A stretch of 62,838 nt of DNA from Paenibacillus timonensis (GTDB lineage: Bacteria > Bacillota > Bacilli > Paenibacillales > Paenibacillaceae), in contig NZ_JAKSXN010000032.1 of the NCBI RefSeq assembly GCF_022427145.1, positions 1-62,838 of the forward strand, written 5' to 3'. Below, piece by piece: positions 44,570-52,638 of this stretch; within the stretch, counting starts at the first letter, position 1, and each line of letters begins with the position of its first letter. Position numbers and translations under genes: made by a program. The notes below the pieces were generated by a model. It did not search any database, was not told where the DNA came from, and saw only the letters and a program-made list of their open reading frames with translations.

Positions 44570-44698
44570 TTAACCGCCCCCATGGTGGGAATTCAAGAAA
44601 AATTGTTGATTTCCTGCATCTACCGGAGTTAGGACAGGATTAATCAGAACAAGCAAAAGACTACTTAACAAGAGGAGTGACGCCCATTTTCTTTTCAT
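44570..44698 (-). CDS. putative secreted signalling pro-peptide (AloP-like 2)
   Basis: A 42-residue peptide from ATG 44698, 7 nt after GAGGTG, in the +1 frame overlapping the receptor 3' end by 38 nt, the same overlap as at 39025-39062. The N-terminus MKRKWASLLLLSSLLLVL is a classic signal peptide, with a possible cleavage after VDA (residues 26-28). The tail is NQQFFLNSHHGGG. The last six residues, SHHGGG, are the best guess for the active peptide; an Alo peptide from P. polymyxa that I recall has a similar Ser-His/Gly-Gly pattern, to be verified. Confidence 0.82.
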   Translation of the reverse strand: MKRKWASLLLLSSLLLVLINPVLTPVDAGNQQFFLNSHHGGG

Positions 44699-46052
44699 CT
44701 TCGTACACCTCACTAATCAATTTTTTGTAGGCCGAATTAGTTTCGATGGAAGCATGCTCTCTAAAAAGTTCAAACAACCCTACACACTTGATTATACATG
44801 CTTTATTATTAATTTTTGAACATTTTTCCAAACTATCAAGTAAATATTTAAATCCTTCTGAATAATCACCCTTATGTAAATAATAACTTGATAACTCGTT
44901 CAAAAGCCGAGATATACTATCCGTGATCATTTGTTGAGTATAGACACCAAGTGATGTTGTTTTTTTCGTTATGGATCCAACTTCTCCTTCGAATCGTTGT
45001 AGGATATCATCAACATTAATTTCAAATCGGTTGGCTGCTTCCATAATGTTTAATAGAGATAGAACAATTTCATCTTTTTTGGGTTCAATGTAAGCCACAT
45101 ACTCTGAGAGCATACTTTCATCCCCGGAAGATAGCCTGGTCAATAAAAAATTCGCATGAGACCATTCCTCAAAAAGACTCTTCCAATGTAGCGTTTCCTG
45201 ATCGTTTTCTTCCACCCAGCTTAAATCCGCATAAAGCTGAATATAATGCAAAGCTTGCTCATAATCTCCACGTAAATCACAAATATTTCCGCGTAGCAGA
45301 TAAGAATAAGCCAAATAAAAAAACAAAGGTCTGTTTGGTCTTTTCGAAAAAAGCTCCCTTCGATCCCTTTCCGAGAAATAGAAGACTTTGGTTTTATGCT
45401 CGAGCCTTTCAACGATTTTCTCAACTTTATCCCAGCGGTTCAAGGCGCGATACGCATTAGCCAAATCTTTTAACGCATCCAGTTGCTCCATTTCATCCAA
45501 CCGCTCCACAAAGGGCTCGAACTGAATGGCCGCCCGATAATTCAACTCTTGGTCATTGCCTTGTATGATCATAAACAACCGATATTGGCAAACCGCCAAC
45601 CGCTCCGAATGCTGCTTCTGCTCACTTTCAGCGATGACTTCATAGAGAAGTGCAGCTGCATCATGCTTATTGCTCCTAAAAAAATCCTCCGCCACCTCAA
45701 ACAACGGGCTGGAATACGCCAAATTATCCATCAAAAAATTTACGGTTTGTTGGATGCAATCCAATTTTCCGAGTTCAGCACAACGGTAAAGGAAGGGTCT
45801 GATCCGCCGCCAATTGGGGGAAGCCTCCATCAAATAATCTCTTACATACTCCTCGTAAAAGAAACCTTCGGCAAGCCCCATCGATACAGTCAGCCGATCC
45901 AATTGCTCAACGCTCATCACCTTCCTTCCGTTAATCATGGAACTTACGGTACCGGAATTCAGCCCCGCCAGTCTGCTCAATTGGCTGATGTTTAAGCTTT
46001 CCCGGTTCATGAAGTTGCTCAATTCCGTTAAAATCGTGGTTGTTTGATGCAT
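44661..46052 (-). CDS. RRNPP-type peptide receptor / HTH regulator (AimR/Alo-like 3)
   Basis: A 463-residue receptor starting at 46052 (MHQTTTILTELSNF) after TTAGGAGTGG. HTH at about 12-60 (LNISQLSRLAGLNSGTVSSMINGRK) and TPR-type domain to the end, closely similar to the neighbour at 42760 (shared LANAYRALNRWDKVE, NRPLFFYLAYSYLL, NIMEAANRF), so the two arose by duplication. Its last codons hold the start and RBS of the pro-peptide gene. It is AT-richer than the housekeeping genes nearby. Confidence 0.88.
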   Translation of the reverse strand: MHQTTTILTELSNFMNRESLNISQLSRLAGLNSGTVSSMINGRKVMSVEQLDRLTVSMGLAEGFFYEEYVRDYLMEASPNWRRIRPFLYRCAELGKLDCIQQTVNFLMDNLAYSSPLFEVAEDFFRSNKHDAAALLYEVIAESEQKQHSERLAVCQYRLFMIIQGNDQELNYRAAIQFEPFVERLDEMEQLDALKDLANAYRALNRWDKVEKIVERLEHKTKVFYFSERDRRELFSKRPNRPLFFYLAYSYLLRGNICDLRGDYEQALHYIQLYADLSWVEENDQETLHWKSLFEEWSHANFLLTRLSSGDESMLSEYVAYIEPKKDEIVLSLLNIMEAANRFEINVDDILQRFEGEVGSITKKTTSLGVYTQQMITDSISRLLNELSSYYLHKGDYSEGFKYLLDSLEKCSKINNKACIIKCVGLFELFREHASIETNSAYKKLISEVYEDEKKMGVTPLVK

Positions 46053-46152
46053 TCGATAACCACTCCTAACAACCTTACAATTCCTCAATTACCCCGTAGC
46101 TTAATCTTAAATAGGAGTCTTCGCCAGTTAATGGGTAATATTGCTATCTCAA

Positions 46153-46180
46153 ATCTAATATGTCTGTCCTTTTTTGTCAA
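46153..46180 (-). promoter_or_regulatory. sigma-A-type promoter of the third receptor gene
   Basis: Minus-strand TTGACA (46180-46175), 16 nt, TTAGAT (46158-46153), about 100 nt ahead of the start codon. Confidence 0.65.
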
Positions 46181-46289
46181 TAATATGCAATAAGAAACTT
46201 TTGAGTTCTTTTCTAGACGATATGCAACTTCTAATACTCTGCAGTTCACCCCTCCCCATCGACTAAACTTATTACGAGAGGTGGCTTTC

Positions 46290-46619
46290 ATGGAAGTAGC
46301 AAAGCAAGTCGGCAAGAATGTCAGGTATTATCGCAAACTCAAAGGGCTTACTCAGGAACAGTTGGCCGAGTCGACGGAAACTTACGGTTCCTATATCGGA
46401 AGGTTGGAACGCGGGGAGCAAAACGTGCAGCTCGAAACGCTGCATAAAATCGCCGACGCCCTGCAGATTAGCGTATATGCGTTATTCCGGAATCCGGGGT
46501 ACGACGAGCTTCAGGACCAGACGTGGATTTGGCAAATCGTGCAGTTGCTGCAGGAGCAGCCGGCCGAGGAACAAGCGCGTGCCTATCGCGTATTGAAAGA
46601 AATGTTCCGACCAAAATAA
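46290..46619 (+). CDS. XRE-family HTH regulator
   Basis: A 109-residue protein starting at ATG 46290 after GAGAGGTGG (a GTG 9 nt earlier overlaps the RBS). Residues 5-60 form an XRE HTH (GLTQEQLAESTETYGSYIGRLERGEQNVQLETLHKIADAL) with the glycosylation-like YGSYIGRLERG core seen in SinR-type and restriction-control regulators. A 45-residue helical tail probably dimerises. It is divergent from the third receptor gene, which it might regulate. Confidence 0.88.
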   Translation: MEVAKQVGKNVRYYRKLKGLTQEQLAESTETYGSYIGRLERGEQNVQLETLHKIADALQISVYALFRNPGYDELQDQTWIWQIVQLLQEQPAEEQARAYRVLKEMFRPK

Positions 46620-46663
46620 AAGGGTTTAAAACGGACTCCCTCCGCTTTAAACCCTTTATTTAT
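46616..46663. terminator. bidirectional terminator
   Basis: AAATAAAAGGGTTTAAA .. CGGA CTCCC TCCG .. TTTAAACCCTTTATTT: a long hairpin between converging genes. Confidence 0.85.
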
Positions 46664-46668
46664 GTTCC

Positions 46669-47319
46669 TTAGTCCCACAATCCGCTGCGTCCCGCAACTT
46701 CCAACCAACGTTCGGCCAGCAAATCATGACCCGCCACCGTCGGATGGACGCCGTCCCAGAGCCAGTATGCGGCCTCCGCCTTTTCGGTCGCCGCATCAAA
46801 AGCGTCCTGCAACGGGACATGCACCGCCCCAAACTCTTCGGCCAACTGGCGCACGGTGTCCTGGTACCGTTTGATCAAGCGCTCCCATTCGGTCCATTTT
46901 TCCGCCGTGGCCCCGGTCTTCAAGATGAATGGCTCGCATAACACCAGTCTGGTGCTTGGCAGCACCTCCCGCGTCTCCTCCAACAAATGGCGGTAAGCCC
47001 GTTCGAAACGGTCCGTCGCCCCGCTGGGCTCGCCGCTCATTTGCCGCCAGGCGTCGTTCACGCCTACTAGCAAGCTGAGCACGTCCGGCTTCAGGCTGAT
47101 CGCATCCTCGTTCCATCTTGCGTAGAGGTCGGAGACCCGGTCGCCGCTGACCCCCCGGTTAATGAAGGCAGGTTGCAAATGGGCAAATTGGTGTCCTAAC
47201 TTCGCAGCGATGATGTAGGCATAACCATGCCCCAAAATATGATTCAGGTCGTAGTCGCGCCCCCGGTTCCCATCCGTGATGGAATCCCCTTGGAATAACA
47301 CCGTGCATTGCGTCTTCAT
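46669..47319 (-). CDS. SGNH/GDSL-family hydrolase
   Basis: A 216-residue esterase/lipase-fold protein. Block I FQGDSITDGNRG has the catalytic Ser, Gly is in INRGVSGDRV, block III is GVNDAW, and block V DGVHPTVAGH supplies Asp and His. No signal peptide, so it is intracellular. Members remove acetyl groups from sugars or act on rhamnogalacturonan; the exact substrate is unknown. RBS AAGTGGGG. Confidence 0.93.
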   Translation of the reverse strand: MKTQCTVLFQGDSITDGNRGRDYDLNHILGHGYAYIIAAKLGHQFAHLQPAFINRGVSGDRVSDLYARWNEDAISLKPDVLSLLVGVNDAWRQMSGEPSGATDRFERAYRHLLEETREVLPSTRLVLCEPFILKTGATAEKWTEWERLIKRYQDTVRQLAEEFGAVHVPLQDAFDAATEKAEAAYWLWDGVHPTVAGHDLLAERWLEVAGRSGLWD

Positions 47320-47429
47320 GCGTTTTCCCCACTTTCTATTGGACTCTGTTTCCCATTATAACTTTGGAATCCATCGCCCCTCCATGAAGAAATTAGTGCA
47401 AATCGGCGGGTTCTCATATCCGAATCCGT

Positions 47430-48203
47430 CTATTTTACCGCCACAAAAAAGAGCCGGGCCGCATCCTCCACCGCCTCTACCCATTCAAAATCGGCATAGA
47501 GGGTGACGTCGCGGAATCCGCAGCGCAGCAGCTCGCTTCTCATCCATGCCGGGTCGTAGGCCCGCTGGATATGCGTCTCTTCGAACCGGCGGTACAGCCC
47601 GGGACCTTGTTCTTCCTCGCGGGCGAAGATCGTCAGATGATGCTCGATCTCGTTGCGATAGGCATCCCTTTCGCACGTCCAGATATAGGACACGCTGGGC
47701 TCATCCCAAATAAAAGGCTGCTCCTCCTCGTACCGGATCAAGGTGTTAGGATGGTGCACGTCGAACAAGAACGTCCCTCCGGGCTTCAAGCCTTCGTATG
47801 TACGGCGGAAGGTCCGGACGATATCGTCCTCTTCCAGCAAGTAGTTCAGGCAATCGCAAAAAGAAATGACGGCATCGACCGGCTCGGGCACGGACCACTC
47901 CGTCATATCCTGCTGCACCCAGCGAACGCTGCCCTCGCGGAACAGCCGGGCGCCCTGGGGCGTCGTTTCCATTTTGCGGCGGGCTACCGCCAGCATGTCG
48001 GCGGACAAGTCGATGCCCGTTACCTCGAACCCGGCATTGACCAGCGGGATGGTGATGCTGCCGGTTCCGCAGCCGAGATCGACGACCGTCCTCGGCATTC
48101 CGTGCTGTTCCCAAGCCGTGCGGGCAAACCGGATCCAGTCCGGGTAAGGCATGTCCTCCATCAGTTCGTCGTACACATAAGCAAATTTCCGATAAGATGC
48201 CAT
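47430..48203 (-). CDS. yqeM: SAM-dependent class I methyltransferase (YqeM-like)
   Basis: A 257-residue methyltransferase with motif I VVDLGCGTGSITIPL, motif II VTGIDLSADMLAVARRK, and DAVISFCDCLNYLLEEDD. It corresponds in position to YqeM of the B. subtilis yqeG-yqeM-comE cluster. The substrate is unknown. It is the last gene of the conserved block on this side; the comE genes that should follow lie 37 kb away. Confidence 0.9.
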   Translation of the reverse strand: MASYRKFAYVYDELMEDMPYPDWIRFARTAWEQHGMPRTVVDLGCGTGSITIPLVNAGFEVTGIDLSADMLAVARRKMETTPQGARLFREGSVRWVQQDMTEWSVPEPVDAVISFCDCLNYLLEEDDIVRTFRRTYEGLKPGGTFLFDVHHPNTLIRYEEEQPFIWDEPSVSYIWTCERDAYRNEIEHHLTIFAREEEQGPGLYRRFEETHIQRAYDPAWMRSELLRCGFRDVTLYADFEWVEAVEDAARLFFVAVK

Positions 48204-48249
48204 GGCTTGCTCGTCACCGCTTTCTGTCTGGATGCGCTATTTCCGTAAT

Positions 48250-49167
48250 CTAGGCTTCCGGCTGGTTCGGGTCGTTCCCGCCGGTGGCCGGCTTCTCGGC
48301 TAAATAGGTCCAATTTTCTTTCTGAACGACTTTGCCTTCCTTCATCAGCTTACCGATCGCTCGTTTGAACGCGGATTTGCTGATGGCAAACCGCTGCTTG
48401 ATTAGATCCGGCGGCGTTGCGTCGGAATACGGCATGCCGCCGCCCGGGCGGCTCTCCAGATACGCCAGGATCCGTTCCGCGTCCTGGCCCATGCCGATTT
48501 CCTTGCGCGGAGCCATCGCCAGGTTCACGCGCCCGTCCTCGCGGATATGGGCCACGCGTACCTGTACCCGCTCGCCCAAGCGCAACAGCCGGTTACGCTC
48601 GGTCGCATGAATCATCCCGATCGCGCCAAATCCCAGCACGCCGCCTTGAACGACGACAAACGTCCCCATTTGCAGAGGTTTGTAGACGACGGCGTCCAGC
48701 CATTGGTTTTTCCAGGATTCCGGGGCATGGAAGGCGTGAGGGGCCAGCTCCTGCTCGCCCGCCAGCTTCGCTTTGAGCCGCCCCTGCTTGTCGTGTTCCA
48801 TGATGACGTACACTTGGTCGCCAACCTGCGGATGCAGCTCCTTCAGCTCAGGCAGCTCACGGATCGGCAGCAGCAGCTGACGGCCAAGCCCCATCTCCAG
48901 GAAGCAGCCCAGCCGCGGATGCACGTCCGCCACCTCGAGCAGCGCCAGCTCGCCAAGCGTCAAATACGGCTTTTTCATCGTGGCCGCCAGACGGTCCTCC
49001 GTATCGTAGAACAGGAACACTTCCACCGTTTCTCCCGGCTTGACCTGGCGAGTCAGCTCGGAGTAATGAAGCAGGACGTCCTGCCCGCCTGCGCTCAGAA
49101 AATATCCGTACGGCGATACCTCGCGATCGATCGGCAAAGATACGATGGTTCCCGCGACCAGGCTCAT
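48250..49167 (-). CDS. CvfB-like S1 RNA-binding protein
   Basis: A 305-residue protein starting at 49167 (MSLVAGTIVSLPI), overlapping the rsfS stop (ATGA). It has three S1-like OB domains (about 1-70, 70-145, 150-220) and a C-terminal winged helix (about 235-300, PPDLIKQRFAISKSAFKRAIGKLMKEGKV). This is the CvfB/YitL layout, linked to virulence and RNA binding in Staphylococcus. In Bacillus the gene lies elsewhere; here it is inserted between rsfS and yqeM. Confidence 0.9.
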   Translation of the reverse strand: MSLVAGTIVSLPIDREVSPYGYFLSAGGQDVLLHYSELTRQVKPGETVEVFLFYDTEDRLAATMKKPYLTLGELALLEVADVHPRLGCFLEMGLGRQLLLPIRELPELKELHPQVGDQVYVIMEHDKQGRLKAKLAGEQELAPHAFHAPESWKNQWLDAVVYKPLQMGTFVVVQGGVLGFGAIGMIHATERNRLLRLGERVQVRVAHIREDGRVNLAMAPRKEIGMGQDAERILAYLESRPGGGMPYSDATPPDLIKQRFAISKSAFKRAIGKLMKEGKVVQKENWTYLAEKPATGGNDPNQPEA

Positions 49168-49511
49168 ACCGTCTCCACGACTTTGGCATCCGACCAAAGA
49201 CGCTCGATATTGTAATATTCGCGCTCATCGCGATGGAACACATGAACGACCACGTCGCCAAGATCCATCAGCACCCACCGGGCGGAATCCATGCCTTCGA
49301 TGCCGCGGACCTGCGCGCCGGCCTCATGCGCTCTTTTTCGGACCTCGGTGGCGATCGCCTGCACCTGCGTATCCGAGTTGCCGTGGCAGATCACGAAATA
49401 GTCCGCGATCAGGGAAATTCCCTTCAAATCCAGCGCCACGATGTTCATTGCTTTCTTATCGTCTGCGGCTTGCACCGCCATGTTCAATAATTCGTTCGAA
49501 CTTACCGCCAT
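49164..49511 (-). CDS. rsfS: ribosomal silencing factor RsfS
   Basis: A 115-residue Iojap/RsfS protein that binds ribosomal protein L14 and blocks subunit joining when nutrients fall. It contains GISLIADYFVICHGNSDTQVQAIATEV and GMDSARWVLMDLGDVVVHVFHRDEREYYNIERLW, the family signature. It abuts yqeK (stop and start adjoining) and overlaps cvfB by 4 nt. Confidence 0.97.
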   Translation of the reverse strand: MAVSSNELLNMAVQAADDKKAMNIVALDLKGISLIADYFVICHGNSDTQVQAIATEVRKRAHEAGAQVRGIEGMDSARWVLMDLGDVVVHVFHRDEREYYNIERLWSDAKVVETV

Positions 49512-50099
49512 TCACTCAGCCTCCCTTGATTTGGTTCGGTTTACTATCAGATCATTCCGCGCCAACACCGTCAGCGGGAAGATCGGTTTTCCTTTCTCCA
49601 GCAAAAAAGAGATCGTCGAATCGAACCCCGCAACCAGCGCGTCTTCCAAACTCGTTTCTGCCAGCTCACGAATCTTCTCCACACCCGGAAACTCGCGCCC
49701 CGGCTCGATATAATCGGCCAGACAGACGATTTTGTCCAGCAGGGTCATTCCCTCCCGGCCGGAGGTATGGTAGCGGACCGCGTCCAGCACTTCCTCGTCT
49801 TCCACGCCGTAATCCCGCCGGGAGACGAAAGCCCCGACTTCTGCATGCAGCAATTGCTTGTCATGCCGGAGCAGCTCGGCGTTTAAGCCGTTCTCGCGGA
49901 TGATCGCCTCCTGCTCTTCGATCGGCCAAAACTTCGCCAAGTCATGCAGCAGCGCGGCTAAATCGGCTTTGACCGGATCGGCTCCGTACCGTTTGGCCAG
50001 AATCACCGCGCTCTCCATCACGCCTTCGACATGCTTCCAGCGTTTGGCCGGCATCCCCGCCGAAACGGCGGCGATCAGTTCTTCACGGCTGTAACCCAT
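49512..50099 (-). CDS. yqeK: HD-domain bis(5'-nucleosyl)-tetraphosphatase YqeK
   Basis: A 195-residue HD hydrolase; the metal ligands are HVEGVMESA, LLHDLAKF and HAEVGAF. YqeK enzymes split Ap4A symmetrically. It overlaps nadD by 17 nt, which indicates translational coupling in the nadD-yqeK-rsfS operon. Confidence 0.95.
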   Translation of the reverse strand: MGYSREELIAAVSAGMPAKRWKHVEGVMESAVILAKRYGADPVKADLAALLHDLAKFWPIEEQEAIIRENGLNAELLRHDKQLLHAEVGAFVSRRDYGVEDEEVLDAVRYHTSGREGMTLLDKIVCLADYIEPGREFPGVEKIRELAETSLEDALVAGFDSTISFLLEKGKPIFPLTVLARNDLIVNRTKSREAE

Positions 50100-50676
50100 A
50101 CAATCCGCTCCTTGTCATATATTCATACACGGCGTCCGGAACCATGTACCTGACCGAACGGCCGGCGGATAAGCGGCTGCGTATCAGGCTGGAGGAAATA
50201 TCGACAAGCGGCATTTCCGCAAGCTGCACCGCATCCTGAATAAACGGAGGCAGAGCATCCAGCTCCAGGAAGCTTCCGGGACGCTGCAGACCGATAAACG
50301 AGAGCATCCCGGCCAAATCCTCGATCCCTTCCCATTTGGGCAGATAGTTGACCATGTCGGCCCCGATAATGAAGTAGAATTCCAAATCGGGATGCAACGA
50401 GCGGATCTCCCGGATCGTGTCCACCGTATAGGATACCCCGCCGCGACGCAGCTCAATGTCAAGTGGCTTAAAAGCGGGATGGCTGGCGATCGCCGCCTCC
50501 ACCATCTCCAGCCGCTGCTGGCCGCTGACGCCGGCCTGATGCTTGTGCGGAGGGATATGGGAGGGCATGAACCAGACCTCTTCCAGATGATATTGTTCTC
50601 TGGCGGCTTCCGCCGCCAGGAGATGGCCGAGGTGAATCGGATCAAACGCCCCGCCCATAATTCCGACTTTTTTCAT
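50083..50676 (-). CDS. nadD: nicotinate-nucleotide adenylyltransferase
   Basis: A 197-residue enzyme that makes deamido-NAD from nicotinate mononucleotide and ATP. It has the nucleotidyltransferase motif GGAFDPIHLGHLLAA (HxGH), FMPSHIPPHK and the C-terminal DISSSLIRSRL (ISSTxxR-type). It is separated from yhbY by 463 nt of tandem repeat. Confidence 0.97.
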   Translation of the reverse strand: MKKVGIMGGAFDPIHLGHLLAAEAAREQYHLEEVWFMPSHIPPHKHQAGVSGQQRLEMVEAAIASHPAFKPLDIELRRGGVSYTVDTIREIRSLHPDLEFYFIIGADMVNYLPKWEGIEDLAGMLSFIGLQRPGSFLELDALPPFIQDAVQLAEMPLVDISSSLIRSRLSAGRSVRYMVPDAVYEYMTRSGLYGLQP

Positions 50677-50702
50677 TTCACATTTCCTCCACGAACCCTT
50701 TT

Positions 50703-51137
50703 AAGATTCGATATCGAATCCCCTTCTTGGTCCTGCTTCGTGATCAAAAGCTCACTTTTTGAATTTCCACTTCAATCAAGGTTCAAAAAGTTGGCTTTTC
50801 AGCACCGAGAAGGTTGGATAAACCTAGGGACTGAGTAGCGCAGCGTACGTTTTGGGTACGTGAGCAACGGAAGGCCCGGCTGAATTCAAGATTCGACGTC
50901 GAATCCCCTTCTTGGTCCTGCTTCGTGATCAAAAGCTCACTTTTTGAATTTCCACTTCAATCAAGGTTCAAAAAGTTGGCTTTTCAGCACCGAGAAGGTT
51001 GGATAAAGCTAGGGACTGAGTAGCGCAGCGTACGTTTTGGGTACGTGAGCAACGGAAGGCCCGGCTGAATTCAAGATTCGATGTCGAATCCCCTTCTTGG
51101 TCCTGCTTCGTGATCAAAAGATAACTTTTTGAACTTC
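50703..51137. repeat. 2.35 tandem copies of a 185-nt structured repeat
   Basis: Copies start at 50703, 50888 and 51073 (period 185), almost identical. Each unit has the palindrome GATTCGA(C/T)(G/A)TCGAATC; a long-range stem ACCGAGAAGG / CCTTCTTGGT; a hairpin CGTAC / GTACG; and CTTTTTGAA / TTCAAAAAG. No ORF of note. It lies between yhbY and nadD inside the conserved minus-strand operon, so it is probably transcribed. A diverged copy is at 61-245. Confidence 0.9.
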
Positions 51138-51139
51138 CT

Positions 51140-51430
51140 CTACGGCAGCTCGATTTGCTTGTATTCGCGGGACTCCTTGTAGAGAATAATCGTCCGGCCA
51201 ATGAGCTGAACCAGCTCCGCGCCGGCACCTTCCGCCAGCTCCTCGGCAATTTCCTTCGGATCGTCCAGGTTATTGTTCAGGACGGAAATCTTGATCAGCT
51301 CCCGGCGCTCCAGCGCTTCCGAAATTTGCTTGATCATATGTTCGTTGGTGCCGCCCTTGCCCACTTGAAAAATCGGCTGCAGCCCATGCGCCATGCTGCG
51401 CAGATGACGTTTTTGTTTTCCCGTTAACAT
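51140..51430 (-). CDS. yhbY: YhbY-family RNA-binding protein
   Basis: A 96-residue CRM-domain protein with the family core GKQKRHLRSMAHGLQPIFQVGKGG and a GxxG loop. Homologues bind pre-50S ribosomal particles. Length and place after aroE match yqeI of B. subtilis. Confidence 0.95.
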   Translation of the reverse strand: MLTGKQKRHLRSMAHGLQPIFQVGKGGTNEHMIKQISEALERRELIKISVLNNNLDDPKEIAEELAEGAGAELVQLIGRTIILYKESREYKQIELP

Positions 51431-51474
51431 TTCGTTTCATGACTCCTTAATATTCAATTATGCGACAACATGCT

Positions 51475-52374
51475 TTATGGATGCATGCTCTCCAATACCG
51501 CGGCACGCATCGCTTCGACCGGTGCGGTCCGGCCGGTCCAATGCTCAAATGCGTAAGCTCCCTGGTAGACAAACATCCCGAGCCCGCTGTGGACCGTACA
51601 CCCTCGAACCTCAGCTTGCTGCAAGAGCTCCGTCTTCAGCGGATTGTAGATCAGATCGCTCACGACGATCCCCTCCGGAATCTGCCGTGAATCCAGCGGG
51701 CAGTCACCGACGTGCGGATGCATGCCAACGGAGGTCGTGTTGATGATGAGGTCCACCTCCGGCAGCACCGCATCCAGCTCCTCCATCCCGCGGCCGGACA
51801 AACTGCCGAGATGGGCCCATTCGGCAGCCAGCTCCCGCGCTTTCCCAGCCGTGCGATTGGCGATTGTCACCAGGCCCGGACGCTCCTGCAGCAGCGCATA
51901 GACGATGCCGCGAGCCGCGCCGCCGGAGCCTAACACCAGCACACGCTTGCCTTCCAGCGCCGGAGCCGCCTCCTCCTTCAGCGAGCGGATATACCCGATG
52001 CCGTCGGTGTTATATCCGGTGAGCACGCCATCGTCGTTGACGATCGTGTTCACCGCCCCGATCAGCCGGGCTCCTTCGTCGATCCGGTCCAAGTAGTTCA
52101 TCACTTCCACCTTATGCGGAACCGTGACGTTGATGCCTCGGAAGCCAAGCGCGCGGATGCCGCGAATCGCTTCCTCCAAGCGCTTCCCTTTGACGTGGAA
52201 CGGCAGGTAGGCGCCTGTGAGCCCGCAGGCCTCAAGGGCAGCGGTATGCATCGCGGGCGATTTGGAATGCTGGATCGGATCGCCGATGACGCCGAGCAGC
52301 AGCGGCTGCCCGCCGCGACCGCCTTCCCGCACATGTTCCCCTTCCCGTTTCTCGTGATTCGCTTGCTCTCCCAT
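51475..52374 (-). CDS. aroE: shikimate dehydrogenase
   Basis: A 299-residue NADP-dependent enzyme converting 3-dehydroshikimate to shikimate. The start at 52374 (MGEQANHEKRE) follows GGGAGGAGA. Motifs: GDPIQHSKSPAMHTAA (substrate site Ser), NVTVPHK with the catalytic Lys, NTDGIGY and the Rossmann loop GSGGAARGIVYAL. The first 25 residues are charged and lie ahead of the usual family start. Confidence 0.96.
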   Translation of the reverse strand: MGEQANHEKREGEHVREGGRGGQPLLLGVIGDPIQHSKSPAMHTAALEACGLTGAYLPFHVKGKRLEEAIRGIRALGFRGINVTVPHKVEVMNYLDRIDEGARLIGAVNTIVNDDGVLTGYNTDGIGYIRSLKEEAAPALEGKRVLVLGSGGAARGIVYALLQERPGLVTIANRTAGKARELAAEWAHLGSLSGRGMEELDAVLPEVDLIINTTSVGMHPHVGDCPLDSRQIPEGIVVSDLIYNPLKTELLQQAEVRGCTVHSGLGMFVYQGAYAFEHWTGRTAPVEAMRAAVLESMHP

Positions 52375-52405
52375 CGGTTCTCCTCCCGCTCGCCGACTCA
52401 TGAAA

Positions 52406-52604
52406 AATAAAGGCATAAATGGGCCTTATTTTTTCTTAAGTCCTCTTCTTACCGAGAATAGCGGTACTTTATGGCCTTATTCCGCCTGAAGCTTCGTCAA
52501 ACCGGCTAATCTCCAGGCTTTTTCCCAAAATAACGCCTAAAATTACCGCTATTCCGCTCAAAACTCGCCTTTTCCCTAAAATAGCGCCCTTTTATACCCT
52601 TATC
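52406..52604. repeat. four-arm repeat array between yqeH and aroE
   Basis: Four 25-nt arms: AATAAAGG..CCTTATT (52406-52430), AATAGCGG..CCTTATT (52457-52481), and two inverted (52529-52553, 52580-52604). Start spacing is 51, 72, 51. Each arm is itself an imperfect hairpin. The array lies in the 264-nt gap inside the yqeH-aroE operon. Confidence 0.8.
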
Positions 52605-52638
52605 CGGGTTTGAGCCGCCATCGTATATCGCCCTGCCC

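Noticed and set aside
50703..51137. CRISPR array
   Set aside because: The period is 185 nt and whole units are repeated without unique spacers; no cas genes are present.
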